Below, piece after piece: positions 21,895 to 33,339 of a DNA stretch of 64,000 nt. The number at the start of each line of letters is the position of its first letter. The stretch's first letter is position 1. A program made the translations under genes and the position numbers. Location: the NCBI RefSeq assembly GCF_022682495.2, contig NC_071389.1, positions 61,216,239 through 61,280,238 on the forward strand, read 5' to 3'. The notes beneath the pieces were generated by a model. That model ran no database searches. It saw only the letters and a program-made list of their open reading frames with translations, and was not told where the DNA came from. This DNA comes from Desmodus rotundus (lineage: Eukaryota > Chordata > Mammalia > Chiroptera > Phyllostomidae).

Positions 21895-22110
21895 TATGAA
21901 TGTTATGGGTGTATTGAGTGACTGCTTCTTGTCAAGCACTGTTGTAACTGCTTTGAATATTAATTCAATTAGTCCTAACAACAACCATATGAAGTAAGTG
22001 TCATTATTGCCTTTACTTCCTGAAGAAGAATTAAGAGGGAGAGGTTAAATAATTTGCCCAAGCTTATGCATCTAGTAAATTCCAGAGCTCTTCACTTAGC
22101 CACCAGGTCA
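21895..22110 (-). repeat. MIR SINE, antisense
   Basis: 'gtcaagcactgttgtaactg', 'cctaacaacaaccatatgaa' and 'aatttgcccaagcttatgca' give MIR order in reverse. Confidence 0.8.
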
Positions 22111-22119
22111 TCACCAGTC

Positions 22120-23900
22120 TGTTCAGGATTGTCTCAATCTCTGTTGCTCTCCAACCATTTTTGTTCAAATGTCTGCTGATTAATTTAGAGAAATCTTCAA
22201 ACTAGATAGCCACCTTCCACCGTGCAAGTGAAGGCTCTCTGTGTGGTCCCGAGTGTGGACAACTTCAAGGGAATCAGTTTCACATCCTCAGTTTCATTCC
22301 TGAACTGTATCTGCCTGAGAACGTGCTTACAGTCTCTTTTCCAGCCCATTTCGCAATTGCCATTTTTCCACCTAACAAAAGAAACTCATTCTTCTTGCAG
22401 ATCCCACATCTTGCTCTGGCACTTTGACCCCAGGTGCACAATACACAGAAAATTAGAGGCCTGCCTTAGTGTTGAGAAAGGGAATGACTACGATGGCTGG
22501 AAACAAAACTGTCACCTGATAGACCAGTAGAAGTAATTTAAACACTAGATTACCACATGATTTTTGGCATATAATTGGAAGGAGTTTGAGGAATGGAATA
22601 ACACTGTCACAACAAATTCCTCCCATTCCCATCTACTTATTTCTGTGAACAAAGTGCCTCAGCATTTCTATCTATGAGAACAGATGCACGAATAGAATTG
22701 AGGCAGAACGCAGTCTCATTCTAGCTATAAATAATATTCTTCCACAAATCCACTGGGAAGAGCAAGTTCATTTCATGAGCAGATGTGTTTTCAATACAAC
22801 CTTATTTTATGTTTAAAAATACACAGTTACCAATGTGCATGCAATACAGCTATTGTTTGATCAACTGTGTAGTACTAACAACTGTAGGGGAACTTCAGCC
22901 AGAGGCATTTTTAACACTCAGAACCTCATAGTCACAGGAAAGTAAAATTATGTAAATTTGTAGTCATAATGTCTGTTGTAACGAATGATTAAGTGATCAA
23001 TAAACACTTTTCAAGCATGAAAATCCGCAATCAGATAACATTCTGAGGGGAAAGTAGAGTGAAAAGATGAGTTCCAGAAGAAGAAAGAACAACGTAAGTT
23101 GTCTGTTAAAGAGCTAGTTCATCTATATTTAAAATGAGTAATGTAGGGTAATAAATTATGTGAGATGTAGATTCTTTGGGAAAAACTAAAAACGTGAGCT
23201 AACAGCTTTATTTTAAGATACTAATCGCAATACCTTGGAAATTACACCCTTTACAAACTTATGATGAAAAGTTATAGGTGGCAACATAAAAATGTGGGAG
23301 GGATCTAAGTTTTCCAAGATTCTTTCAGGGAGGCATGTGAGCAAAAGTTGGAAGACCGTTGACCTTGACCACCGATCTCCTCGGGGTACTTAAAACACGG
23401 TGTGCGTGCTCATCCACACCACCATCCTCCACAGGAAAACAAGGCTGACATGCAAGACAAATCGCCCTTGGTCCTGCTCCACATGCCCGGGGTGTTCAGC
23501 GAATGTTAACAAATGAGAACTGAATACACCACATTTCCCAATGCCATTCTTTTATCTCCAGACACACTGCCTGTAGCTACGCCTACCATACTGTGTATGT
23601 GTTTCAAGGAAACAGTACCACACAACCCAGCTTTTACGATAAATCAACGTGTCATAAGACTTTCCTGTGATTTCTCTGTCCCTATAAACCTGCTCTATGA
23701 GCTACTTAGGACATATACTTTCCAAACTCGAATTTAAGACCCATGATCTGATATGTGTAAAAGTGTCCTTTGGGGGGTGAAACTGGCAGGAAATCATAGA
23801 TTTCCTGAAAACCTGGGGATTTAAGTCAAAATAAATAGGTATAATCCATATTAAGCCTGTTACCTTAGATTGAAAGCCTTTATTCTGCTACTAATCCTTA
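22120..23900. other. Unannotated sequence
   Basis: No confident repeat or exon. A short MIR-like stretch ('gggcttaattttcttcatct') occurs near 23920. Confidence 0.45.
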
Positions 23901-23994
23901 ATGAATAACTTCTCTGGGCTTAATTTTCTTCATCTATAAAATAAGTGGGATTACTTCCCTGTCTTTGTGTCCCTCCTGTGCAGAAGTTCCAGTC

Positions 23995-24880
23995 ACTCAT
24001 GAATCCAACACACCTTTACTGAGCACCTGCTGCGTACCAGGGCTGTGCAGGGTGCTGGAGATTCAGAGGTGAGTGAGACCAGGTCCCTTTCCTCAAGGAA
24101 CCTCTAGGCCACAAAGACAGTAAGACTGTTAACTTGTTTACAGATAATTACACTACAGAGCGATACATGTTAAGTAGAGAAATGTGGTGGGCACAGTGGG
24201 GGCTCAAGGAAGGGAAGTGTCAAGTTAGGGGAAACTTCACACAGAAGGAAACACTTAAGTGTGTGTGTTTTTGTCCTTTTGATGATTTCAAATTTTTTTC
24301 AATTTCCATGACTTTTAAAGATGAGGCAATAGTTTCATATAATATAAAATTCAAAACAAACAAAAGGGCCTGCTGTGGAAGTTTCTTTTCTACCCCTGCC
24401 TCCCACTGTTCTCCCAGGCTGCCCCGTTTCCCTTCTGTGGGATAAACAGGTCTGCCAGTTTCTTGTACATTCTATAAAACATTTGAATCCTGTCTTTAAA
24501 GAATGAATACAATATAATCAAGTAAAAAAGCGGGACCAGGCACTGTGGACAAAGGGAACAGCCTGAGCCTATGGGGGAGTTGGGGCCCACGGGACTACAG
24601 GACAGAACAAGGGTCAGTCCTCGAGGGACCTTCCCATGACAGGAGTTTGGATCTTATCTTGCAACATTAGGACAGCCATCAATGGGCTTAGAGCAGGGGA
24701 GGTGCCCAATTAAATGAATGACTTAGAAAGAGCGCTATGACAGAAATGTGGAGAATGGAGAGGCGAGGTCAATGAGGGAAACCAGTTAGCAGGCAGTCAT
24801 AATAATCCAGGAAAAGACTAATGAGTACCTAAGTCAACACAGAGAGAACCAGTGGGGATTGAAAAGGGGGCCAACTCTAG
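23995..24880 (-). repeat. L2/L3 (CR1-clade) LINE, antisense
   Basis: 'tttactgagcacctgctgcg', 'gtaccagggctgtgcagggt', 'gtccctttcctcaaggaacc' and later 'gaccttcccatgacaggagt', 'gcaggcagtcataataatcc' form the antisense 3' region of an L2/L3-type LINE. Middle parts are degraded. Confidence 0.65.
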
Positions 24881-27780
24881 TTACTAAAGAAGAAGAATGG
24901 ACAGCATTGTTGGATCAATTGGATTCTAATAAATTTAGTTCCTGTTCTCGCCTCACCCAAGAATTGCCTGAGCCAAGTTCCAAGAATAATTAGAATTGTC
25001 TCCTCTCTTTAAGCTGCCACCAGGGCACCCCATCCTGTCTTAGATGTTTATTTCAGGGACCTCCAGATGTCCGAGCTTCCCAGGTCAGTTTCATCACTCA
25101 AATCCTTATCCCTTACTGCTCTGTCATCACAAAAATCCCCTCTACCCACGCTCATCTCTCAACAGTCCCTTCCCCTTCCAGTTTGGAGGGAGACCTGGCT
25201 TTTCCCCAGGACACCGAAGCACTTGCAGCCCTCATCAGTGGCAGCCAGTTTTCTCTCAAGTACCATACCCCATGGGGCCAGAAGGTGGTACGGGTGTTCT
25301 TCCTGCTCCTCAAGCCACCTCCAAACCACACTCCCTGTCTTGCTCTCCCCAAAAGCTGCTTTGAAGCTCCTGCCATCAGCCTTCCCCTCCCTCCAGCCCT
25401 CCTTGCCGTGGCTCTCCCTGTGCTCCTGGTCGCTCCCACACATCTCTCCTTGATTTCAACATCAGGTTTACTCTCTTTCTCTCCTCCAGTCTCCTGCCAT
25501 CATTCTTGTTGTTTTCAGCACCTACATGAAAGGTCCACCCAGTATCACGGCTTCTTCATTCCTCAACCTCTTTAATTCTAGTGATCGACTCCCGTTGCCT
25601 GGATCACCTACTAAAATCCTCTGCCAAAGGCAATGCTGCCACAGTCAGCAGTCCCACCAGCATCACACGGGATAAAGGAGAAGCAGTTAGGATGCTGGTG
25701 CTGTTACTGAAGAAAAAGGGATGCAGGATAAATGAAAACAACAGAGACCCCTAATAACTTCCTATAGTGGAACAGGCACCTGGAAAAGGCAGTGCCAGAC
25801 AAACCTTGGAAGACATGACTGTAGTATATTTATATTAGAATTTATTCCACAGCCAAAGTGGAGTCAGTGAAATAAATTTCGATGGCTAGTCCAATCATCT
25901 ATATAATATAAAATATAACTAATATGAATAAAATACATAAAATATTTTTATAAAGTAATATTAAACAAAGCACTATAAAGTACTTCAGAAAAGATAAAAG
26001 GAATATAATTTAAATGTTGCAAATCGACAACACAAGACATTCAAATCAGAGCAACACAATTAATACCCTCCACTTTTTATTTCCATAAGAAATAGAGCTT
26101 TAACTTACTTTAAATTGAACACACTTTCTGCCAATCTAGGATCGGAAATAAAAAACACAAAACCATTCTAAAATATTTCAACAAATGTAGCCCTGAGAAG
26201 CAGAAATAAGCATTTTGAAGTTTTTATCTGTACAGAAAGTTTTGTTATATCATTTCTCTAGTGTAAGAATAATTGTTGATAATAAAATATCCTATTTTTC
26301 AACTATACAAAACCTAACAAAACCAACACACACACTAAAACAGAGAAACCCATACATCCTGCTGGAGTGTTTGAGATACTAAAGTTCTTAGAACTGCGGT
26401 TTGCACTTACAAAATATGATGAACTATTTATAATCTCAACATTTTCAGAATTCAGCACATTTAAATGCTGCTACCTGATTTTACAAGCCAAGGGATTTAA
26501 GCTAGAACTTTAAGCATATGGATAGAATATTCAAACCCAGCCAGATGGCACTTTAATGCTTTGTAAGTAGGCTGGTGGTAACATGGTATATCTGAGGACC
26601 CAAAAAAAGCACCTCAGAAATATCTCCCTTATCCAAGAGACTTGGTGCTTGAGATTCCTCCTCAAGCAATTAGAGAAGGTAGAAGACATATCTTGCTTTT
26701 GCCTGCTCAGCATCTATTTCTCCTGGTAAAAACACCCTGGTTTCCTGAGGAGAGCACTTCTCCCTTGCTGTCCTGTTAAATGGAGTTGATTCTGACCCCA
26801 GACTTGGAGGCGGTCGTGAGACCCCGTCTTGACCACGCGGAGTCCTGCATCCCTCTCTGGTCACAGAAATTGATTCAGGAACAGACATATAACCCAGTGA
26901 GATGCATTCACGAGATTTGGAATAGAGGGACTGAGAAAAGAGGCAACACTCCTTCCCCTGGGGAAGCTAACAGAGTTAGAGTGCTGTGTGCCTGGTGTGC
27001 CTGGCGTGCCTGCTGCCGTCCACCCCTCTCTCCTCCACCTCCCCAGACTCTCGCTGAGTCCAGCCGCTGCAGGCTGGGATCAGGATATGCCATTGCAGAC
27101 TCCTGCCCAGGCCCTCAGAGCCGTCCAACGCTGCCCCTTGTTGACGTTTTCCAGCTCTTTGAGATACTCTAGGATGATTTTAATGATGTCTATGAAGCGC
27201 TGACTTCCATGTTCTCCACACAAATCCCCAAACACATGTTCTAGGAGAACCACGTTACCCTATGGAAATGCGTGGTGTTACTGTCACAGCCAATGTTCAT
27301 ACGGGGGGATAAAGAGCAGCTGTGCCTTTGTAAGAGGTCACTTGAGTTTTCTTTTCTGATCTGGCCTTGTGGAATGAGGCTAAATGGGTATTCAAGTTCT
27401 CTAATTACAAATATGGAGTATAAATATTGAGTTTACGGTATATCCAATAAAGATACCCTAGATATTGTGAAGGTCTCAGAGTGTAATTGCCAACAAGGAC
27501 CTCTAAAATGGGTCCGCTCTCCTCGGTTCCTGAAGTCTTCCATGGTGATTAACAAAATGCCAACAACGAGGAGAAAGGCATGGTGAAATTATTCCTCTGA
27601 ATATATTTCATTTCTCCCCAATTTCCAAATCCGGCACGGGTCCAGAAGGAACCATCTACAGAGTGAAGGAAGATGGCTGAGCAACAGGCCTGTTTTATAA
27701 ATGTTTAGGAGTAAACTGGCCTGAGCTTATGTATATGTTTGCCACTTTCCCCCCAAGTCACCTGCTGTCTGTCTACAGTG
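24880..27780. other. Unannotated sequence, with a C/T-rich block at 25040-25620
   Basis: Open frames of up to 130 codons at 25044-25575 are Pro/Ser/Leu-rich and overlap on both strands, as expected of C/T-rich DNA. They may come from an old CR1-clade LINE. The rest is AT-rich with no recognised element. Confidence 0.4.
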
Positions 27781-28130
27781 AGACAGAGGGATGCCATGTG
27801 ACAGACAATGTCTGAGACATCATGGATATAGCAACAAAAAAGACAGGTAAGACCCTTCTGTCATGGAGCTTATACGTATTGTCAGATGAGACAAAAAGAA
27901 AACAAATTAATCAGCAAGATAACTTAATATGGTCTTGCTAACATAAAGAAAACAAAATAAAGTACGTGACAGAGAGTGATGGGCAGGTGGGATGCCTCCG
28001 GTGGGGCAGTCATTCAACGATTTCAGGGCAGAGCACTCTAGGCAGAGGGGACAAGCACAAAGGCCCTGAAGCCAGAACAAGTTTCTTGTGTTTGAAGCAC
28101 AGAACATCAGTGAGAGAATACGCTTATATA
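27780..28130 (-). repeat. L2/L3 (CR1-clade) LINE antisense, left part
   Basis: 'ctgtcatggagcttatacgt', 'gcactctaggcagaggggac' and 'aagcacaaaggccctgaagc' are the antisense signature of a CR1-clade LINE. It is interrupted by an LTR at 28132 and resumes at about 28640. Confidence 0.7.
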
Positions 28131-28131
28131 T

Positions 28132-28640
28132 TAGTTTCCTATTGCTGCTGGAACAAATTACCAGAAACTCAGTCACTTAAACACACATGTCTATTATCTT
28201 ACAGTTCTGTAGATCAGAAAGCCAACATGGGTTTTACTGGGCTGAAATCAAGGTGTCGGCAGGGCCATATGCCCCCTGTAGTCTTCAGTGAGAACTGGTT
28301 TCCTTGCCTTTTCTAGCTTCTAGAGGCTGTCTGCATCCCTCGGCTTATGGCCCCTTCCTCCATCTCCAAAGCCAGCTGGCTAACATCTTGAAATCTTTCT
28401 ATGACCACTCCTTATCCCCTCCCCACTGCCTCCTTATTTACCTTATAGGACCCTTGTAACTACACTGGATGTACTCAGATAATCCAGGATAATCATCCCA
28501 AAAGCCATTCCCCACCTCAAGTTCCTTAACTTAATTAAATTCGTAAAGTCCCTTTTGCCATGTAAGGTAACAGTTTTACAGGTTTCCAGGATTAGAAGGT
28601 GGACATCTTGTGTGGGGAGGAGGCGTTATTCCGACCACCA
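28132..28640 (-). repeat. MaLR (MLT1/MST-like) LTR, antisense
   Basis: 'attagtttcctattgctgct', 'ttatcttacagttctgtaga', 'aaatcaaggtgtcggcaggg', 'acttaattaaattcgtaaag' and 'ggattagaaggtggacatct' are the reverse of a MaLR LTR. It sits inside the LINE at 27780-28850, so it is younger than that LINE. Confidence 0.8.
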
Positions 28641-28850
28641 GAGAGTGTAAAGGAGGGAGTGGTGGGGAGTTTGAGCTTCAGCTGGCTGAGGGGATGGGAA
28701 GCCATCAGGGCAGGGACCTCTTCTGCTGTCAGTTTTACCAACATTACTCTGAATGTCATTCGGAAAATGGAAGTGGTGATGCCAAAGTGAAAGCAAGAAG
28801 ACCGATTGAGAGGCTGTTGTAATAATCCTGGTGAGAGGCGATGGGAGTTC
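28641..28850 (-). repeat. L2/L3 (CR1-clade) LINE antisense, right part
   Basis: 'ggggatgggaagccatcagg' and 'gagaggctgttgtaataatc' continue the LINE interrupted at 28132. Confidence 0.65.
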
Positions 28851-31225
28851 ACAGACCGGGGAGGGCTGCTTCGCGTCTCTGCGGCTCGGGAGACATACCC
28901 TACGGTTAAGTTAATGCTGTAGGCTGTGTTGAGGTAACCACAGTACATGTAAAAGATTTCAGTGTAGGACTTAATCCCAAATAGTGCTCAAGAAATGGTA
29001 GCTATTGTTTTCATCACGCTTTGAAGTTTAAGTTTTAATTTTAAAAGTATATAGAACATTTGGGGTCTACCACAGGAGTGTGAGGGAGACCACAGATTCT
29101 GTTTGGTATCTTTGAGCTCGCTGGCAGACGCCATGAGCAAAGCTCACCCGTTCACCCTCCTGAGTTAAATTAAAAAATTATGGACAAGAAGTTACATGGT
29201 GGCAGACATGTCCAAGGAATATTGTAGTGAGGGGATGGCAACTAGTGGGCAACAGAACAATATTGTAATGGTGGTGACACGAGGAAATAGTATCATCACG
29301 TTAGAAGCCTTGGAATGAATGAAAACTGGCTGTGTTCACCAGGGAAGCCAACTGCTTCCACACGTACCCTCTCCACATCACCTGTTAGACCACAATATAA
29401 AAATTGAGTCATGTACATTTTTATATGGAACATTTTGTTAAATCAACTCTCATAATAGTCAAAAATAGAACATTTAAGTCGTAGCAGAAATCTTAACAGT
29501 TAAGAAAATGAAGCCCATCTCCAAGGATACCCTGTAAGTGAGTTAGCACATAGATATCAAGCAGGGCACCAAAGGGAAGTAAGGAGGAAGAGGAGCCATT
29601 TCCTGTTGTGCTTACAGGAACCAGACAAGGCAGCTCAGAGCTCACTCGAAACAAAGGGAAGGGCGTGGGGAAGCTGGTCCTCTGAAATATGTAGTCTCTG
29701 TGGTGTGAGCTAGTAGGGGGCATGCAGATGGCATCCAAAGACCTTTCAAACCTATTATTTATTGACTGTGTTTTTGGCAAGTCACTTAGTCTCCCTTTAT
29801 TTCATTTATTGCTCTTAAAATTGTGCATAATGTCACACTCCACAAGGATGTCTTAAATTAAAATGATGGAGCATTTTGTAAATTGCCAAGGTTATAAAGT
29901 TAAGTATTAGTAGGCTCTTTCTTCCAAGCAGCTACTTTCCATTCCCTTTAAAGGCATGGGGCATGCTTATTTTTAATTGTGGAGCAAATCTCATTTTTCA
30001 CAAGGGTTTTAGACTGATTGACAACCTTTTTGAAGTACCTTTCTGGATAGTAGATCTAGCAATGTTCACCATTTTGTACGTCTGAGGACAGCAAACTTTT
30101 CCTCCAGAAACCGACATTCAAACACGAAACATGCTTTCTCCACTAGTGGTATCGTTCTGGGTTTTCATTTCTTCAAGCTTTTTTCTGCTTGCAAATTCAC
30201 TGTCATAATTGGAACTCAGAAGCAGTAAAAATAACTGTACTCTCCCAAAATATAAACTAGATTTGAAGCTAGATGCAACTGGGAATTCTTTACAACAAAG
30301 CCAGTTCAAGGATGCATTCAGATGACAGCGTATACATACGTGTCTTACACAACAGAGTTTGGAGAGGCATTAAAGAGCAGTAGAGATGACACAGTGTTGA
30401 GGCCAAATGAGTGGATGTAAGTCCAGGCTACCATCACCCAAAAGGCCAAATCTAAAGTAATAATTATAGCATTCAGCGTTCATACACAACACGCCAGCTG
30501 GGGGTGGCTTATCTGATTGTTAAACTGCAACTACCTGCTCTGAACAGACACAACACACCCCTCCCCCTCCGCTCTTTGTTTTCACGAGTTCTCAGCTGTG
30601 AGTATATCGAATGCCGTCTAGTATCAGGCCCACCTTCTCCCAGGGGAGAGTCCACTGTCGTCTTGCCTACAGTGGCCTGAATGGAAATAAATCAGCCATT
30701 CAATACGTCCAATCAGATAAAAGCCTGTTCCCTGAGGCATGACCTCAATCCCACAGTGACTGGGGAACAGATTAGCATATCGAAGATCCCGGGGCACCAG
30801 GCATTGTCAGGTAAACAAAAAGAAATTAGAAACACGGGAGCAGTACACAAAAGCCGAGACAAATGGATGCTGTACCCGTGGTAACGTTTACCTTTGTTTA
30901 AATACCGACTTTTGAGACGAGTGGTGGGTCTCCTATAACTAAATGTCTGCGGACGTTGTGGTGTGAGGGTGGAAGGGGGCGATGCCTGTTCAATAGAACA
31001 AGTGAGATTTAAATTTCACAGGTGAAAGCTTTAGAATTATTGAAAATAAAGATGACTTCGCCCTGCCGTCAAACTTTGTTGTATAGTGGTTTTGTTTTTT
31101 AGTCAGACCTCTATTATGTGGTAAGTATGTGTACGGCTGGCAGGATGGAGGCAACAGACAAAAAATGAGACTAAAGATTAGCAGTGGCTACAGCAACGAG
31201 CAGTTGTCAGGGTAACACGCTAAAT
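28850..31225. other. Unannotated sequence
   Basis: No repeat family is recognised for most of it. 30340-30560 is repeat-free with TAAT-rich text ('aagtaataattatagcattc') and could be a conserved non-coding element. Confidence 0.4.
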
Positions 31226-31229
31226 GATC

Positions 31230-31665
31230 AGATGAAGATCTGGAAAACCCAGAACGTGGAAAAATCTACAGGACAGATGGGACACGGATTTTCCAACAAA
31301 TAAAATACAAGGAAAAAATAAAAAGAAAGGAAAACCTAAACAATAAAAGAGATGTAAGAGACATATTAACCAAATGCAGTGTTCGAAACTTGTCAGGATC
31401 TTGGTTTAAGTAAACAAATGTTTAAAAAAGTCTATGAGACAATTGGGGATATTTGATGAAATGCAGCCCTATTTTTCAGAGATACACACTGCATACATAA
31501 ATAAAATGATACAATGTCTAGGATGTGGTTCAAAATATGAAACATGATTGGTTGTCCATGGTTAATAATTATTAAGGTTGAGGGTTTGATACTTGGGGAT
31601 CCTTTATACTATCCTCTCTACTTTTCTGTGTGGTAGAATTTACCCATAATAAAAGGGTTTGTTTT
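31230..31665 (+). repeat. Old L1 3' UTR fragment
   Basis: 'caaatgcagtgttcgaaact', 'tgagacaattggggatattt', 'cactgcatacataaataaaa' and 'tctacttttctgtgtggtag' with terminal 'cataataaaag' match the 3' UTR style of old mammalian L1 copies. Confidence 0.6.
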
Positions 31666-31679
31666 TAATGAGTAGGCTC

Positions 31680-33200
31680 TGAATAACAAAACAGAAATTA
31701 TTCTTGTAAAAAATATACTATAATACTTCTAATGTTCTTATATAAGGGTACTAGAAAAGTCAAATCAAAGTTCACAAACCTGGAAGCTCTTTTCTAAATG
31801 AATTAATACACACAAAGGTCTTAAAATGATGTTGGGTGCACTACACGATGAGTGTTCAATAAATGTTAACCGTTCCTATTTTCTTAAATGTAGTGGGTCT
31901 AAACCTTAGCCTACAAATGCAAGTGTGTAAGAAACAGCTTTATTTATCTACAACTGAACATCTCTTCTTTAAAACCCATTTTCTATTAGGGAGGTAGAAC
32001 AAAGCTCAGTCAATTCTAAGATCCTTCCTAACTTCTACCCGTAATTGTAATTGTAGCTACATTGCAGAGATGTCTAGAGATCCAAGTGTTAGAGTTACGG
32101 GGATACGGGCAAGCCCATCTAACCCTCAATGTCTTTTTTTCCACACCAACCATCTGCTGAGACATCCATCATTCCATGTGGCCCACTCACCTTCCCGTTC
32201 TCTCTTTTCCCCTTCAAGTTGGCTGGGTCGAACCTAATGGCAGGCCAGTCTCGGGCCTTGGGAACCCACAGTGCTGCTCCACAGCAGTGGGTCATTTATT
32301 AGACTCTCCAAAGCTGTTTCTTCTCTGGGGCTTTCCTAGTTTCTGAGGCTCTACCTCAGAGATTAGGCTCTGATTTCTCTTCTGGAACCTCACAAATCTA
32401 GCTGGGGTTTTGCCCAGTGTCATGCTTCTCTGCTGCTCCCCAGTCCAGGCTGAGCCCAGGAGCTGGTGTGGGCTTCTTTTCTTTGAGATCCACCAAAATA
32501 ATTTCCCACATATCTATTATTTTCCCTGAAAACTGCCTTCTCTTGCAGCCTGGGAAGCCCTTGATCTTCCTCAGCTATACTCCCTCACATAATTTTCTGT
32601 GCCCCTTTTTTCAACACTTGAGAGTGCTGAAAAAAGGCGTTGTTTTCTCTGCTTTCTCTTGCTATATTCCTTCTTGAGGCAATGACTGGAGAAAGAGTAG
32701 CTGACTAAATCGGGAGAGGAAATGGTGGGGGAATATGTCATAAGTATTTCAGTTATTTTTCCTTCCATTCCAACAATGCTCGAATGGAAAAAGTACACAG
32801 CTGAGTTCCTTAACCTTTTCAAATTTCCATAATTAGTGAAGGCAGTTTGGCTATGTCTCAGAACATCCAGGATGAGAATCATGTTGAGTGTCTGTCCTCC
32901 CCCCAGCCCCCAAAAGGACAGATGAACCCTCCAATGTGGGCTTACAGGTACAAAGAAGATTCTTCCCTTAATAAAATCTAGTGCAATAAAACTACAACTA
33001 ATAAAAGTCCATAAGCTCAGACCAGGAGAAATGTGGCCAAGCAGCATTCACAATTGCAACACTTCCAATTTTAGGTGGAAGTTCAAATTTCAGCAACGTG
33101 TTCTTTTTTTTTTTTAAGACAGAATGTATAAAAGTAAACTGTGTGCTTTTGTGGTTTTAATACTGAATTGTTCCCGTTCTGTTGTGCGCTGGGAGATCAC
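31680..33200. other. Unannotated sequence
   Basis: Contains a poly-T run at 33101-33115. The 158-codon minus-strand open frame at 32571-33047 has no recognised domain. Confidence 0.45.
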
Positions 33201-33214
33201 GCCAGGCTGGTGCT

Positions 33215-33330
33215 TTCGTTTATTTATCCAGTCATGCGTTCAGTGAATATTGGTGAGACTCTGTGTGCCAGGCACTGTGCTAGGAATTCAGTTACAATGA
33301 AGAGTGAGGCTGTTTGGTCCTTCTTCAGTA
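33215..33330 (-). repeat. L2 LINE 3' end, antisense
   Basis: 'tttatttatccagtcatgcg' followed by 'gtgccaggcactgtgctagg' is the L2 end in reverse. Confidence 0.7.
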
Positions 33331-33339
33331 TGTACGGGG

